Assembly: GCF_947172395.1 (NCBI RefSeq)
Contig: NC_069090.1
Coordinates: forward strand, 6,148,291 to 6,212,290
Reading direction: 5' to 3'
DNA from: Bicyclus anynana
Taxonomy: Eukaryota > Arthropoda > Insecta > Lepidoptera > Nymphalidae
Length of the DNA: 64,000 nt
In this document: piece after piece, positions 54,132-64,000 of the stretch
How positions within the stretch are numbered: position 1 is the stretch's first letter
Layout of the letters: each line of letters begins with the position of its first letter
Notes under the pieces: model-generated
What the model was told of the DNA's origin: nothing
Databases searched by the model: none
Seen by the model: the letters and a program-made list of their open reading frames with translations, nothing else
Translations under genes and position numbers: made by a program

Positions 54132-54465
54132 TCTCTTCATTCCTGATTCGATCACGCAGAGAAACTTCAAGCATAGCTCGCTAGCAGACGAACCAAAGTC
54201 ACTGACATAGCTAAGCGAGTTGCGAAGCTGAATCGACAATGGGCAGGCCACATACTTCGAGAGCCGATGGACGTTGGGGTCCCAAGGTGCTAGAATGGCG
54301 ACCCCGCACCGGAAAGCGCAGTGTTGGCTGACCCCCCACCAGGTGGACTGACGACATCAAGCGAGTCGCCAGGATTCGCTGGATGCAGGTGGCTCAGTGT
54401 CGTGATGTTTGGAAGTCCCTACAAAAGGCCTGTGTCCTGCAGTGGACGTCCATCGGCTGATATGA
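54132..54465 (+). pseudogene. RTE LINE fragment with inverted 5' part
   Basis: 54190-54465 is the plus-strand RTE tail ('accaaagtcactgacatagc' to 'gtccatcggctgatatgatga'). 54132-54182 is the adjacent upstream piece in opposite orientation ('gattcgatcacgcagagaaa'). The two meet head-on, as in twin-primed insertions. Frameshifts are present. Confidence 0.75.
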
Positions 54466-54540
54466 TGACTAAACAAGCAGACGGCACAGTTTCATATGGT
54501 AAAGTCATTACTTATACTATACTAGGTACTTTATTAACAA

Positions 54541-54712
54541 CCTATTAAAATAAACATCAAGTAAACTGACCATTAATGTCATCTACCTACTGTATGACAT
54601 CCACAAAGCGTTGTCAGTAAGTACCGGATGACATTTGTGTCATAGAATCTCAATTTCGTATATGTCAACTAACATACGTCAAAGTTAGTGAATTAGCCTG
54701 CTGTAGCTAGAA
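54541..54712. repeat. Dispersed repeat, partner of 24060-24180
   Basis: Shares 'attaaaataaa', 'ggatgacatttgtg', 'atgtcaacta', 'gtcaaagttagtg' and 'agcctgctg'. Class unknown. Confidence 0.5.
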
Positions 54713-55659
54713 TCGTAATCACTACGTTGCATTGTGTAAATAACCAGTTAATGGACGTCCACTGCTAGACATATTTTTTAATTCTTTACAAGCTTAGTAT
54801 TTCTTTAGTTTTTATAAACAGTTTTCAATATATTTAAAAATGTAAGACGCCATTATTCTGGAATAAAATTAAAAGTTACTGATGCGCCGCTTCGTGTCGT
54901 ACTGACTCGAGAATGTATTCGGTTTTGAATTTTGTATTTGGAGCGGCTACGACACCGTCGTGTTCTGTATCATTGATTAGTCTGCCTATTTTTGATTAGT
55001 CTGTGCTTTTATCATACATAATCTTTGGCCGACATATTTTTTTACTTAGTAAAAATAATAATTATAGAAAATCAACTACATTCAGTAATAACTCACAACA
55101 CCAACAATGGGCTATCAAAGTGCGTATTAATCAGTTGACCGATGCGTTGTCCGATAGGTCGCTCGATTGGTTCAATTATTGTTATTTGAAATGTCTTTTA
55201 CAATGCTTGAATGGTATCGTTATTTGTTATTTGGATTTTTACTTATTCTACGTCGATGTTGCATTGAGGTAACTTAGTGTGGAAAAAGACTTTTTAATAA
55301 AACGGACAATTTATGAATAGGTAGTTTATACAAGTTCATTAGTTAGGAAAGTAAAAGCCAAAAAATAATCCGCCTATACAATAATAATAATAAAAATAAA
55401 TAATAATGTTAACATAGATTACTACGATAAACTACTATGGAGTTTGGGCCAGAGTGTCTTTTGGGAGGTAGCATGCAACTAAGGTCCAGAATCAATGTTT
55501 ATTCAGAATGATAATAACTTAGCTTTCTGATTTAAAAATTTCAAACTTTACTTGATATTATAACGTCAGGTTCTTTTTCTCTTTTAAAATTAACATTTCG
55601 AGATATTACAGTAACTCTCCACTTAACATGAAGTTTTTTTTATTTTTTTTAATAGACTT
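54713..55659. other. No gene recognised
   Basis: A short RTE end ('atggacgtccactgc') at 54752 meets a SINE B end ('ttctttacaagctta') at 54782. The rest is AT-rich with no recognised feature. Confidence 0.4.
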
Positions 55660-55790
55660 GCGCTTGAGTACTAGGTTGGTGTGCGCTTGCCTAGAAAATG
55701 CTTATTCACTCTTGCTTTAAAGATGCACAAATCATAAGTGTTAGGAAACACCGAAGCCGGAAGGGCCTAACTCAAAAATGTCATCACAAA
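55660..55790 (-). pseudogene. Jockey/CR1-group LINE tail, relic
   Basis: 'gtgcgcttgcctagaaaatg', 'cttattcactcttgctttaa' and 'aagccggaagggcctaactc' match the 1011-1110 region of the 948-1250 fragment. Confidence 0.55.
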
Positions 55791-57185
55791 AATTCTAAAT
55801 CCATCTCCATGTTTGGTTAGCCGTTGGTCAGCGAAGCGGGCGGGCCGATCTAGTGATCGGGTCGTGGGCCGCTACTGTGGGCGTTGGACCACAATGCGTC
55901 GTGTGTACGCTCCTTAAATCATTGTTTAAGACGTGTAAAGGGTCATTGCTGCATAAAGGGAGCTAAATGATGGTATTTGTTTGAATGGCGTGTAATTATT
56001 ATTAGTGGTGTGCGAGCTTAGTTTAACTATGGTATTTGCTGTAGTTAGGAATGTTTCCCTTTGCTTATTTTGTATACTAGACTTAGTACTTGGAACTTTA
56101 AGGCCTACTAAGCTAAGTTTAAAGCAGAGCCACAAAGATATCGTTTTTCTGATTTGAGATTAATTTTCTACTTAATCCCTCTTAAAAACAAACTCAGTTA
56201 TTTTCATGCCACCAAAGAACATGATTAACTCCAATGATTTAAAACCAATCCAAAATATTTTGATATTCGTTGATATGTAAAAAAGGTAACTTTTAAATAA
56301 AAATAAACATTTAAAATTTATTTTTTGCCATCTGATAATGTTACCCAGTAGCTTTTTAAGTTAATGATCTTATAAAATGAGATTTTAGTAAGTTTTTAAT
56401 GTTTATTATTACCCATAGTTGCGCGTAAAAGTGCAATACTAACCTACGTCAAGTAACATTATTGGTGCTCGCTACCATACGTACACGAGACGGTTCCGAG
56501 GCGATAATTAAACGGCTTAACGCGCGTAATTACTTAAACTTCGGGCAAAAATCCGGGAAAACATTAACCGCGCCCGAAATGGAGTGACAAGCATTAAGCA
56601 TATCTCGAGATCAAGAATTAATTCGCGTAAGTGCGAAAAAATGGACGACTCCGTCGATTTTATTTACGGAACAAACATAAAATCGGTCCGGATCGGTATT
56701 TCGCACGCGATAAAATCGGTTGCAATGCGATCGCAACTGCAGTTACTTTTTTATACGAATATTAAGTGAGCGTGAATTTGATTTCCGTTACAATGTTACA
56801 ATATTACAATAATGAGAAATGTCTTTCCGTTAAATCGGTATCAATCATCATCTACGTTATCTTGCGACTTCCTAGAAATGTTAACTACGTATGAAAGTGG
56901 TTTTTATGAACAGGCAGATACTTAATAAACGACACAGCCTTTAGGACCCAGAAGTTTTCCCTTTAATCTTGGTTGTTTTGTGGGGCACGTGCTCTAATTT
57001 AAACCAAGATGCAGATAGAATATTGGTATTTCTATAACAACAACTTTTGTAAACAGATTACAATTAATACCTAAGTACAAACATACATCACTGACTTAGT
57101 GTATAAAATTATTTGGCGGCTTTTGTCATAGCTTAAATACCCAGGTACATATGAGGTTTTTTTTAATAATTCCCAGAATTTATAA
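55791..57185. other. Possible single-copy non-coding DNA
   Basis: 56440-56780 is less AT-rich and unique in the window, with several CG-containing palindromes. No coding motif was recognised in the 61-codon frame at 56584-56769. Confidence 0.3.
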
Positions 57186-57189
57186 ACCT

Positions 57190-57715
57190 AAGAAATTAAA
57201 TATTACGTGTCTCAAACGGTGAAGGAAAAACATCGTGAGGAAACCTTAATTCTCTGCGTGTGTGAAGTCTCCCAATCCGCATTGGGCTAGCGTGGTGGGC
57301 AACTCGGCTGTCCCATTTCAAAACCTAGTAAGGGACATTTTTTTCAAAAATGGTTTTATTGCATAATCTTGCTAACCTAGTAAGTCTTCACAATCAATAA
57401 AAACACCAGCAGCGAAAGATCAATAATACCAAGTATATTTAAGTATCAATACCTAGTAAGGCACATCATTAACCGCGTTGAACCACGTAAAAACTTAGTA
57501 AGTCACTTTAACCATTTCAAAACCTAGTAAGTATCAGAGACTTACTAGGTTTTTGTATGGTCGATGCACCTTACTAGATTTTTAAAACGGTCGAACTCGC
57601 AGAAAGATATAGAACCCCACCAAGAGTAACTGGCCTAACCCCTCTCATTCTTAGAGGAGACTCGAGCTCAGTAGTAAGTGAGTTGATATTGATAATGATG
57701 ATGATGATGATAAAC
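57190..57715 (+). mobile_element. SINE family A, split by an unclassified insert
   Basis: 57190-57300 carries 'aaattaaatattacgtgtct' to 'gctagcgtggtggg'. 57628-57715 resumes at 'aactggcctaacccctctc' and runs to a GATGATGATGATGA tail. The roughly 320 bp between them is not SINE sequence. Confidence 0.85.
57301..57627. mobile_element. Unclassified insert with seven CTAGTAAG-type motifs
   Basis: CCTAGTAAG or a one-base variant occurs at 57324, 57376, 57452, 57494 and 57523, and in inverse at 57541 and 57570. AAAACCTAGTAAGT (57519-57532) and its reverse complement (57540-57553) form a perfect 14-bp stem. The outer blocks 57310-57337 and about 57566-57593 pair imperfectly as inverted ends. AACTCG flanks at 57301 and 57594. 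No ORF. Confidence 0.6.
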
Positions 57716-58263
57716 TTAAACTTGGAAGAATTTTTACGCATCGATTTAATTAAAACACATGCAGTAATGTATTGAAGGTTGCGGAATCGAAAAAAAAAAC
57801 AAGACACAAAGAAATGTTAACCCGACTCGAAATAGTCGAAGCCATAAAGCATCCAAGTATTGTCTTATAAAAACAATATCAATATCTCATTTGAACAGTC
57901 ACGGCATACAAGATGTATCGCCGATGGCCGCGCGTACAAACAAACAAACGAACCGGCGTGCGACACGAAGCACCGATGTGAGCAATAACTTTAACATTTT
58001 CTGCAACACCTACGTAGAAGATCGGCGTGGACTTATTCTATTACAAGCTTTCGATTTATCGTAACGTTTTACGATTCTACTGTAATCTTAATCTGTAGAG
58101 TTTCTCAGAATTTTTGGATGCAGGTGGTAGTGTTGTGTTTATTTCGTATAAATTTTGTTGATTTTGGTTGAATTTTGAAAGTTTATTTAATTAATATAAA
58201 ATGTCGAGTCATCAGAGATGGATTAACACGTCCTTATGTGATGATGATGATGTTATTTAATTA
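57716..58263. other. No recognised feature
   Basis: Nothing recognised; 57890-57970 is somewhat GC-richer. Confidence 0.35.
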
Positions 58264-58466
58264 ACTACTAATATTATAAACTCGAAAGTTTGTATGGATG
58301 TTTGTTACTCTTTAACGCCGCGGTTTGGCTGAAACTTGAAGTGGTAATAGATTTTATTCTGGATTAAAAAATAGGTTACTTTTCATCCCGGAAATATTCA
58401 TGGTTCTCGTGAGATTTGTGAAAAAAAAACTGAATTCCACGCGGATGAAATTGCGGGTGTCCGCTA
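58264..58466 (+). mobile_element. Helitron-like element
   Basis: From 'ctactaatattataaactcg' to 'gcgggtgtccgctat', the same family as 27970-28353, with an altered 3' terminus. Confidence 0.6.
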
Positions 58467-58890
58467 TAAAGTAAAGCAAATGAAAATACAGATACAGACT
58501 TCCTTGCACAGGACAAAATTTACATTGGATAAATATATGGTATGGTAAATATAGCCTGATCATTAATTCGTAACACCTGTCTATCACTACTTTCGTAACA
58601 CCTGTCTATCACTACTTTTTGTAGACGAAATTATTCCTTCGTTTTCCGTAACGTTAACTAAGTGTTATCGAGTTTTTAAATAGCGATTAAATTAATTTAC
58701 CAGAATAATCCCTTAGCAAACGTTGTAACGTATCGAGTTGAAGGATTAGTCGAGTCTCGGATACTAAATCAAGCAGTCGATAAAAAGCTAAATGTTGTCC
58801 GATTGCGCGAACTCTTGCGCATAAATTTATGTACTGCTGATAAATTAAGCGACCCTGAGTTATGGCTGCGTTCTGTTCTATTTACAGGCC
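58467..58890. other. No recognised feature
   Basis: A short direct repeat of 'cgtaacacctgtctatcact' lies at 58569 and 58594. Otherwise nothing recognised. Confidence 0.4.
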
Positions 58891-59455
58891 GGTGTCCAAT
58901 GTCAAACGACGGTTAGATCGATTAGAGATAGCTTCGGTTTAAAAGCTAGATTTCAACGCTGCAATTTAAATTGTACTCTTGGAGTTGCCTGTATTATAGA
59001 CACATGCAATTCACACTTCTGTCACTTTGGTGATTTCGATAAACACTTTAATGCATTTTCTGCAATAGTTATAATTATAGGGTGTCCAATGTCAAACGTA
59101 CGTGTTAGATGGCTTAGAGATAGCTTCGATTTAGAAGCTAAATTTCAACGCTGCAATTTAAATTGTACTTCTCTCGGAGTAGCCTGTATTATAGACACAT
59201 GCAATTCACAATTCTGTCATTTTGGTAATTTTGGATAAACACTTTAATGCATTATCTGCAATAGTTATAATTATAAGCTGTCCAATGTCAAACGTACGGG
59301 TTAGATGGCTTAGAGATAGCTTCGGTTTAGAAGCTAAATTTCAACGCTGCATTTTAAATTGTACTTCTCTCGGAGTAGCCTGTATTATAGACACATGCAA
59401 TTCACAATTCTGTCATTTTGGTAATTTTGGATAAACACTTTAATGCATTATCTGA
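58891..59455. repeat. Threefold tandem repeat of about 190 bp
   Basis: Units start at 58891, 59081 and 59277 with 'tccaatgtcaaacg'. Each contains 'gattagagatagcttcg' or 'ggcttagagatagcttcg', 'tttcaacgctgca', 'tgtattatagacacatgcaa' and 'aaacactttaatgcatt'. Units 2 and 3 are closer to each other than to unit 1. A 70-codon frame in unit 3 is not in common with unit 1, so coding is unlikely. Confidence 0.9.
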
Positions 59456-59784
59456 TATCTGCAATCTGCAATTGTTATATAATCGAGAGATTTTTGTTTT
59501 GTTTGGCAGTGTCTCAACTTAAGGATGTTATAGTTATTTATACATTAACAAAGTCTGGTCAGGTGATCAGCTTTAGCACTAATTACCACCCTACACTACT
59601 GCCCATTTAATTATTGTCTATGACATAATAAGGTCGATAAATAATGACCACGATACCCTAAATTAAAACAAAAAATAGTTTGTATAAAAAATATTACAAG
59701 TAAACTAGCTAGCTAACTACTTTGTCTATATAGTATGTCGAGTAAGCTACACCAATTTACACTTCAGAACGCAGAACTTCTGTT
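59456..59784. other. No recognised feature
   Basis: Nothing recognised. Confidence 0.4.
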
Positions 59785-59786
59785 TC

Positions 59787-60028
59787 TATTCTTTACAAGT
59801 TATCCCTTGACTACAATCTTGTTATCATCACCCCATCTCACTTAGTAAGTGTTGATGCAATCTAAAATGTAGGTAAGCGTGCGTGGTAACTATTAGGGTG
59901 AAAATCCACAACCCTTTCGGTTTCTACACGACTTCGTATCGGAACGCTAAATCGCTTGGCGGTACGTCTTTGCTAGTAGGATGGTAACTAGCAACGGCCG
60001 AAGCCTCCTACCAGCCAGACCTGAATGA
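59787..60028 (-). mobile_element. SINE family B, 5'-truncated
   Basis: 'tctttacaagttatcccttg' to 'ctaccagccagacctgaatg', with a small inserted block near 59822-59845. Confidence 0.85.
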
Positions 60029-60819
60029 AGAATGGATTTGGATCAAATTTACCACAGACATAGATTACAGTAAACCCAATCAGTCAGCGAACGAGTGCCC
60101 AAGTAAATTACCTTTGCCTGCCTAAGGAATTACCTTTAGTTTAAGAATTTCCAGAATTCACTTCCTTTTCCTTATGCCTATCTTACCAGTAAAGATTTTT
60201 GACTTAACTCACAACGATCAGATAAAAGGCGAGTTTTTTTAACAATTGCAATAAGTCTAATATAATAAATTATATATTTATTAAATGCGATTACAAGACT
60301 TGAGCCCTGTGGTCTCTATTCTAGCAATATTTTATGCGATAAGCTCTGCTTTGACCGATTGTGCGACATTTGTCTGTTGTACCTTTGAATTTGTAACGAC
60401 TGATAAGAAAATTGTGCTCAATGCTTTATTGCCTTGTGCCATTGTCGGTTGAATAATATTTACCTGCAATTGCTTGTATCCAGGATTTACTCTAGGACTA
60501 TAATGTTAAACATACTTGAGACTATCTATATTAATGTTTTTATATCATTTATCGATGGTAGTAATGTTTGTGTTTATAGTTGGTGGCTTAAATTAAAAAA
60601 AAAACACAGGAGTACTACTCGATTCATTAGAAAAAGGTGATGTGAAAAATAACTAAAACTCTGAAGAAGGAACGATGCAATACTCTTGTTGTAATTATGA
60701 GTTAGGTACCTGCGTACAAATTTCTTTCATAAGCATTCCACTAAGTATGGAAACACTTAAAGCTCAATGTAATCCAATTTCATGAGCCTACACCCTACAG
60801 TCTATTTGAATGATTGACT
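60029..60819. other. No recognised feature
   Basis: AT-rich; the 68-codon frame at 60434-60640 has no known motif. Confidence 0.4.
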
Positions 60820-61110
60820 ACTAAGGCCTCCCTCCTTGTAGGATAAGGAAATCTGGAGTATAAACTCGCCAAACTGCTCGGCATGATGGAGAGTAAAGGA
60901 TAATGTGTGACTCTGTAACGATCAGTATCATTATGATAATGACGAAGACCGATGGCTTAACGTGCTCTTCGAGACAGGGAGATAGAACGCCATGAAAACA
61001 ATTTTAACTCTGGGCTGTTTTACTTCATTTCAAAGCATCATCAGGATCTATGAAGACTCATTCTCTAACATCACGTAAGCTAACTTTGGACCAACAAGGC
61101 AATATCAGGT
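60820..61110 (-). mobile_element. SINE family D, degraded
   Basis: 'ggcctccctccttgtaggat', 'agatcagtatcattatga'-like and 'gctcttcgagacagggagat' follow the order at 47200-47540. Confidence 0.4.
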
Positions 61111-61604
61111 TCGTAATTCCGCTATTTTAAACTCGCCGATGTAATATTCGCCTATAACAAGTTTTATTAGAATTTGAACTTTATTTCTATGGGATGTCAA
61201 AAATAAAATGTCACTAACAACGAAGTTGCCATGGAAATGAGTGATGTCACATCGCTGTAACTTTACAGAATACTGGGGCAGTATCGCATGTCAAATCAAA
61301 TATTGAAATAGCAAAGATGAGATAGCTCACAAATTGTCCAAGATGTCTAAAATGTAGGTACAGATAAGCAATATTAGCCGGAGCTATAAAATTGATTGTT
61401 CACAAACGTGTCATCCGCCGCCAACGCGCCGGATCATCGCCGTTTGGTCCATTATCTACGCTTGGACAATTCTAGTGGCAATAAATATAATCAGCGGTGG
61501 TCACCGTACCTACATTGTTACATACGTTTATTGTTAATCAAACGATGTGGTCACTAAGCGGCATCACCTCAACTTGTCACTGTTTGATTGGTAAATATTT
61601 CTTT
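61111..61604. other. Possible single-copy non-coding DNA
   Basis: 61400-61590 is GC-richer ('cgccgccaacgcgccggatc') and has no match elsewhere in the window. No coding motif recognised. Confidence 0.3.
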
Positions 61605-61606
61605 AT

Positions 61607-61700
61607 AGCGGACGTCCGCGATTTCGTCCACTCTTAGACTTTTGAACCTGCGCTATCGCAAAATCCTTTGCTAGCGAACGTCCACTAAGTAGACATTACT
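61607..61700 (-). mobile_element. Helitron-like 3' end, minus
   Basis: 'agcggacgtccgcgatttcg' then 'tccactcttagacttttg', a relative of 35205-35400. Confidence 0.5.
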
Positions 61701-61909
61701 TCCCTGCTTGATTAAATTTTTTGCTATTTTCGATATTTAGTGATTATCTTCTTTCTATCTATTCTTATTTTGTTGTCATCGCTAGCTTATTGCGTCTATT
61801 ATCTTGTGGTAGGTTTCTATTACTATGCTGATTTAAGAATTTTCATATCAGAAGTAGCAATTTTGACAAAAATTACCTATTTTAATATTTTCTGTATAAT
61901 AATCAAAAT

Positions 61910-62193
61910 GAGAATCAGAAATGAGGAGATCCGCAGAAGAACCAAAGTCACCGACATAGCTCAACGAGTTGCGAAGCTGAAGTGGCAATGGGCGGGGCAC
62001 ATAGTGCGAAGAGCCGATGGACGTTGGGGTCCCAAAGTGCTGGAATGGCGACCCCGCACCAGGTGGACTGACGACATCAAGCGAGTCGCAGGGATTCGCT
62101 GGATGCAGGTGGCTCAGTATCGTGATGTTTGGAAGTCCCTACAAAAGGCCTATGTCCTGCAGTGGACGTCCATCGGCTGATATGATGATAATG
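61910..62193 (+). pseudogene. RTE LINE C-terminal fragment with 11-bp target duplication
   Basis: The frame from about 61910 reads MRIRNEEIRRR, VAKLKWQWAGHIVRRADGRW, TRWTDDIKRVAGIRWM, VWKSLQKAYVLQWTSIG, then the stop and an ATGATGATA tail. AATATTTTCTG occurs at 61884-61894 and 62194-62204. Fifteen extra bases lie between the left duplication and the RTE sequence. A short deletion removes the GKRSVGRPP block after 'RPR'. The preceding codons of the 146-codon frame (61740-61909) are unrelated DNA. Confidence 0.85.
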
Positions 62194-62204
62194 AATATTT
62201 TCTG

Positions 62205-63545
62205 AGCCCCAGGATACTGAAACGAACTCTTATAAATATCTCACTTGAGCCATTTTTTGTGAGTTTCTAAATACGTCTATTAATTTTTTTTTATCCAAAC
62301 TATAGGAAGTAACTTAAAAAGAATGCTAGGTCAATGTCTATAATATATTATGACCAAATGAAGAACATCATAACACTATTCAGTGATAATTATATATTTA
62401 AATTTTCCGGCTTTAAGATTCTTTATGAGATAATAATTATTAATTTTATATACCAAGTAGGTGTTATAAAAAATCGTTTAAATTTTAAGGTTTACAAACT
62501 AACTAATAACAATTTATATCATAAATCAGTAGTTATTAGATCTTATTAAATTTTATATAAGAAAAAACCATGTGACCAGCCAGTGATGGTTAAATAAATA
62601 AAGCAATAGAGTTCTTATAATTATAATTAGTTTAATCAACAAAATTATAAAATAAGCGAAAATTACCAATACTTGTTAATAATTCTATTCAATCAACCAT
62701 TTTTTGCTTAATTGTTGTTGTCCATTCAATACTATTTTTATATTTGATACAAATTGGCTTTAGATATACCATAAACAAGAAACACAGACATATATATAGA
62801 TTATAGCAATAGCACACAGGCTAGGCTAGTATTTAATAGAGTAACCGCAATATATGCGGATAAAACTGCGGAAATCAGTGATAAGTTAAAACATATTTTT
62901 TTTTCGTTAGGTAAAGGTACTCCTGTGCAAGGTATTCAACTAAATGTTGAAAAAGATACAGCTATTGATTTAAAATCTAAAATTAAATCAGAAGAATAAG
63001 TTGCTAAAAGCACTACAATTGTTTTATCTATATATACATTTTTTTCGTCGATATTGGTATAGCCACTGCCTCTCGGTGGGTTATTTTGATATTTTGTAAG
63101 CGCGCGAACGAACACTGTCAATGTGACTGATTATAACAGCCATCCAGATATATTGCTCCACCCGTTTTAATGGCCCACCGATCTCAGATAAGCTAAAGAC
63201 AAAGACTAAACGGTATACAGAGTATTTAATGCAGAATTGACATCGTAAGTTAATTATGTACATTCGACCAAACTATCCATCGTACTGCTGTTTGAGTCGA
63301 TTTTCTCGTCTGTAAATGATTTATTTCAATATGTTGAAAATTTTACAAACTAAGACAGATGCCACATGTCTATTTTGAAGTTATAACGAAACTTACAAAC
63401 TCAATTAAACAAACATCTACCTATTCTAATCTCCGTCACAGCTAATATATCTAATATTACGTTTTAAATGATGCTTGAATAAACAAACAGACACTACACC
63501 GAAAAAAAATCAAAATATTTGTTATGATTTTAATTTTATACTTAA
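62205..63545. other. No gene recognised
   Basis: Very AT-rich; no known repeat or coding motif recognised. Confidence 0.4.
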
Positions 63546-63900
63546 CTAGCGGACGCCCGCGACTTCGTCCGCGTGAAACTCGATGTAAACTTTCAACTAC
63601 CCCTACCCTACCACTACCCTACTCTTCCCCTACTCTACCCTACCCTACCCCTACCCTACTCCTACCCTATCCCCACCCTACCCCTACCCTACCCTACTAT
63701 ATAATAAAATATCAAATTGTCATCCATACGTCATTGTATGTCATATCTGTCATTATACGTCAATTACATAGCTTTCATTTGCGTTTCATGTCAAGTCACA
63801 CGGGTATGCTGTCGAACGGGATAAAAAGTATCCTATGTCCTTCTCCTGGCTCTAAACTACCTCCCTGCCAAGTTATAAATGGAGTAACTAACACGACTTT
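63546..63900 (-). mobile_element. Helitron-like element with CCTAC-rich tract
   Basis: Starts at plus CTAGCGGACGCCCGCGACTT, the reverse of a hairpin-CTAG end. A CCTAC/CCCTAC-rich tract (about 63596-63700) follows, then 'gggataaaaagtatcctatg', which is the core block. The 134-codon frame over it (63524-63928) is a translation of the simple repeat. Confidence 0.6.
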
Positions 63901-64000
63901 CTTTTATGTGTTTTTACCATATATGTAATTTAAACAAACTATCGTATCCGTTTAATTTTTTACTCTTTGCCAAAAGGTATTACGCCAGGTGACATACACT
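63901..64000. other. No recognised feature
   Basis: The window ends in unassigned AT-rich DNA. Confidence 0.5.

Noticed and set aside
61740..61909. N-terminal membrane domain fused to an RTE tail
   Set aside because: The target duplication at 61884-61894 shows that the RTE part is a later insertion; the preceding hydrophobic codons are chance.
63596..63700. Telomeric repeat
   Set aside because: Insect telomeres are TTAGG/CCTAA; this tract is CCTAC-rich and irregular and sits inside a transposon.
63524..63928. 134-codon proline- and leucine-rich protein
   Set aside because: It is the translation of the CCTAC simple repeat plus flanking transposon DNA.
1..64000. CRISPR array or prokaryotic operon structure
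   Set aside because: No regular direct repeats with unique spacers and no dense coding; the window is eukaryotic repeat DNA.

Overview
This window reads as AT-rich, repeat-dominated intergenic or intronic DNA from an insect, most probably a butterfly or moth. The evidence is the repeat set. It holds many copies of two tRNA-derived SINE families typical of Lepidoptera, many short Helitron-like elements ending in a GCGGACG/CGTCCGC hairpin plus CTAG, RTE-type LINE fragments with GAT-rich tails, and a young CR1/Jockey-group LINE with a TGAATTT-type tail. I found no convincing host protein-coding gene, rRNA, true tRNA gene or CRISPR array. The species call is an inference from repeat type, not from a marker gene.

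The best-supported genes lie at 36.4-46.95 kb, in a three-layer nest. A Helitron-like element (36423-36477 plus 46849-46953) was split by a 5'-truncated LINE (36478-40527 plus 46277-46848). That LINE was then split inside its ORF2 by a second, full-length copy of the same family (40528-46276). A 5-bp target duplication, CATTT, borders the inner copy. The inner copy has two uninterrupted ORFs. ORF1 has coiled coils, a basic region and what looks like a degenerate SGNH-hydrolase fold. ORF2 has an APE-type endonuclease and a reverse transcriptase with intact GDFN, SDH and FADD motifs. ORF1 and ORF2 are separated by only five bases. The inner and outer copies differ at only a handful of positions I could see, so the family has moved recently.

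Left arm (1-36.4 kb): SINE copies, RTE C-terminal fragments (1.3, 5.8, 10.4, 11.8, 13.1 and 33.7 kb), Jockey/CR1 C-terminal fragments (1.0 and 21.1 kb), a decaying tandem array with a period of about 230-300 bp (4.8-5.8 kb), and a long foldback repeat with 99-bp arms (9.0-9.2 kb). There is also a 66-bp tandem repeat split by a 205-bp insertion with a 10-bp target duplication (21.8-22.3 kb), a Harbinger-like MITE with TAA target duplications (24.2-24.5 kb), and a hAT-like MITE with an 8-bp target duplication (31.2-31.4 kb).

Right arm (47-64 kb): more SINEs and Helitron-like ends, an RTE fragment with an inverted 5' part (54.1-54.5 kb), and a SINE split by an unclassified insert carrying seven copies of a CTAGTAAG-type motif (57.3-57.6 kb). 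A threefold tandem repeat with units of about 190 bp follows (58.9-59.5 kb), then an RTE fragment with an 11-bp target duplication (61.9-62.2 kb) and a CCTAC-rich tract (63.6-63.7 kb). Stretches between these hold no recognisable gene. Several are less AT-rich and look single-copy, and may be conserved non-coding DNA.

Functionally, the RTE elements probably supply the machinery for the first SINE family, because both end in GAT-rich tails. The CR1-group LINE probably moves itself with its own ORF2. The MITEs and Helitron-like elements are non-autonomous.
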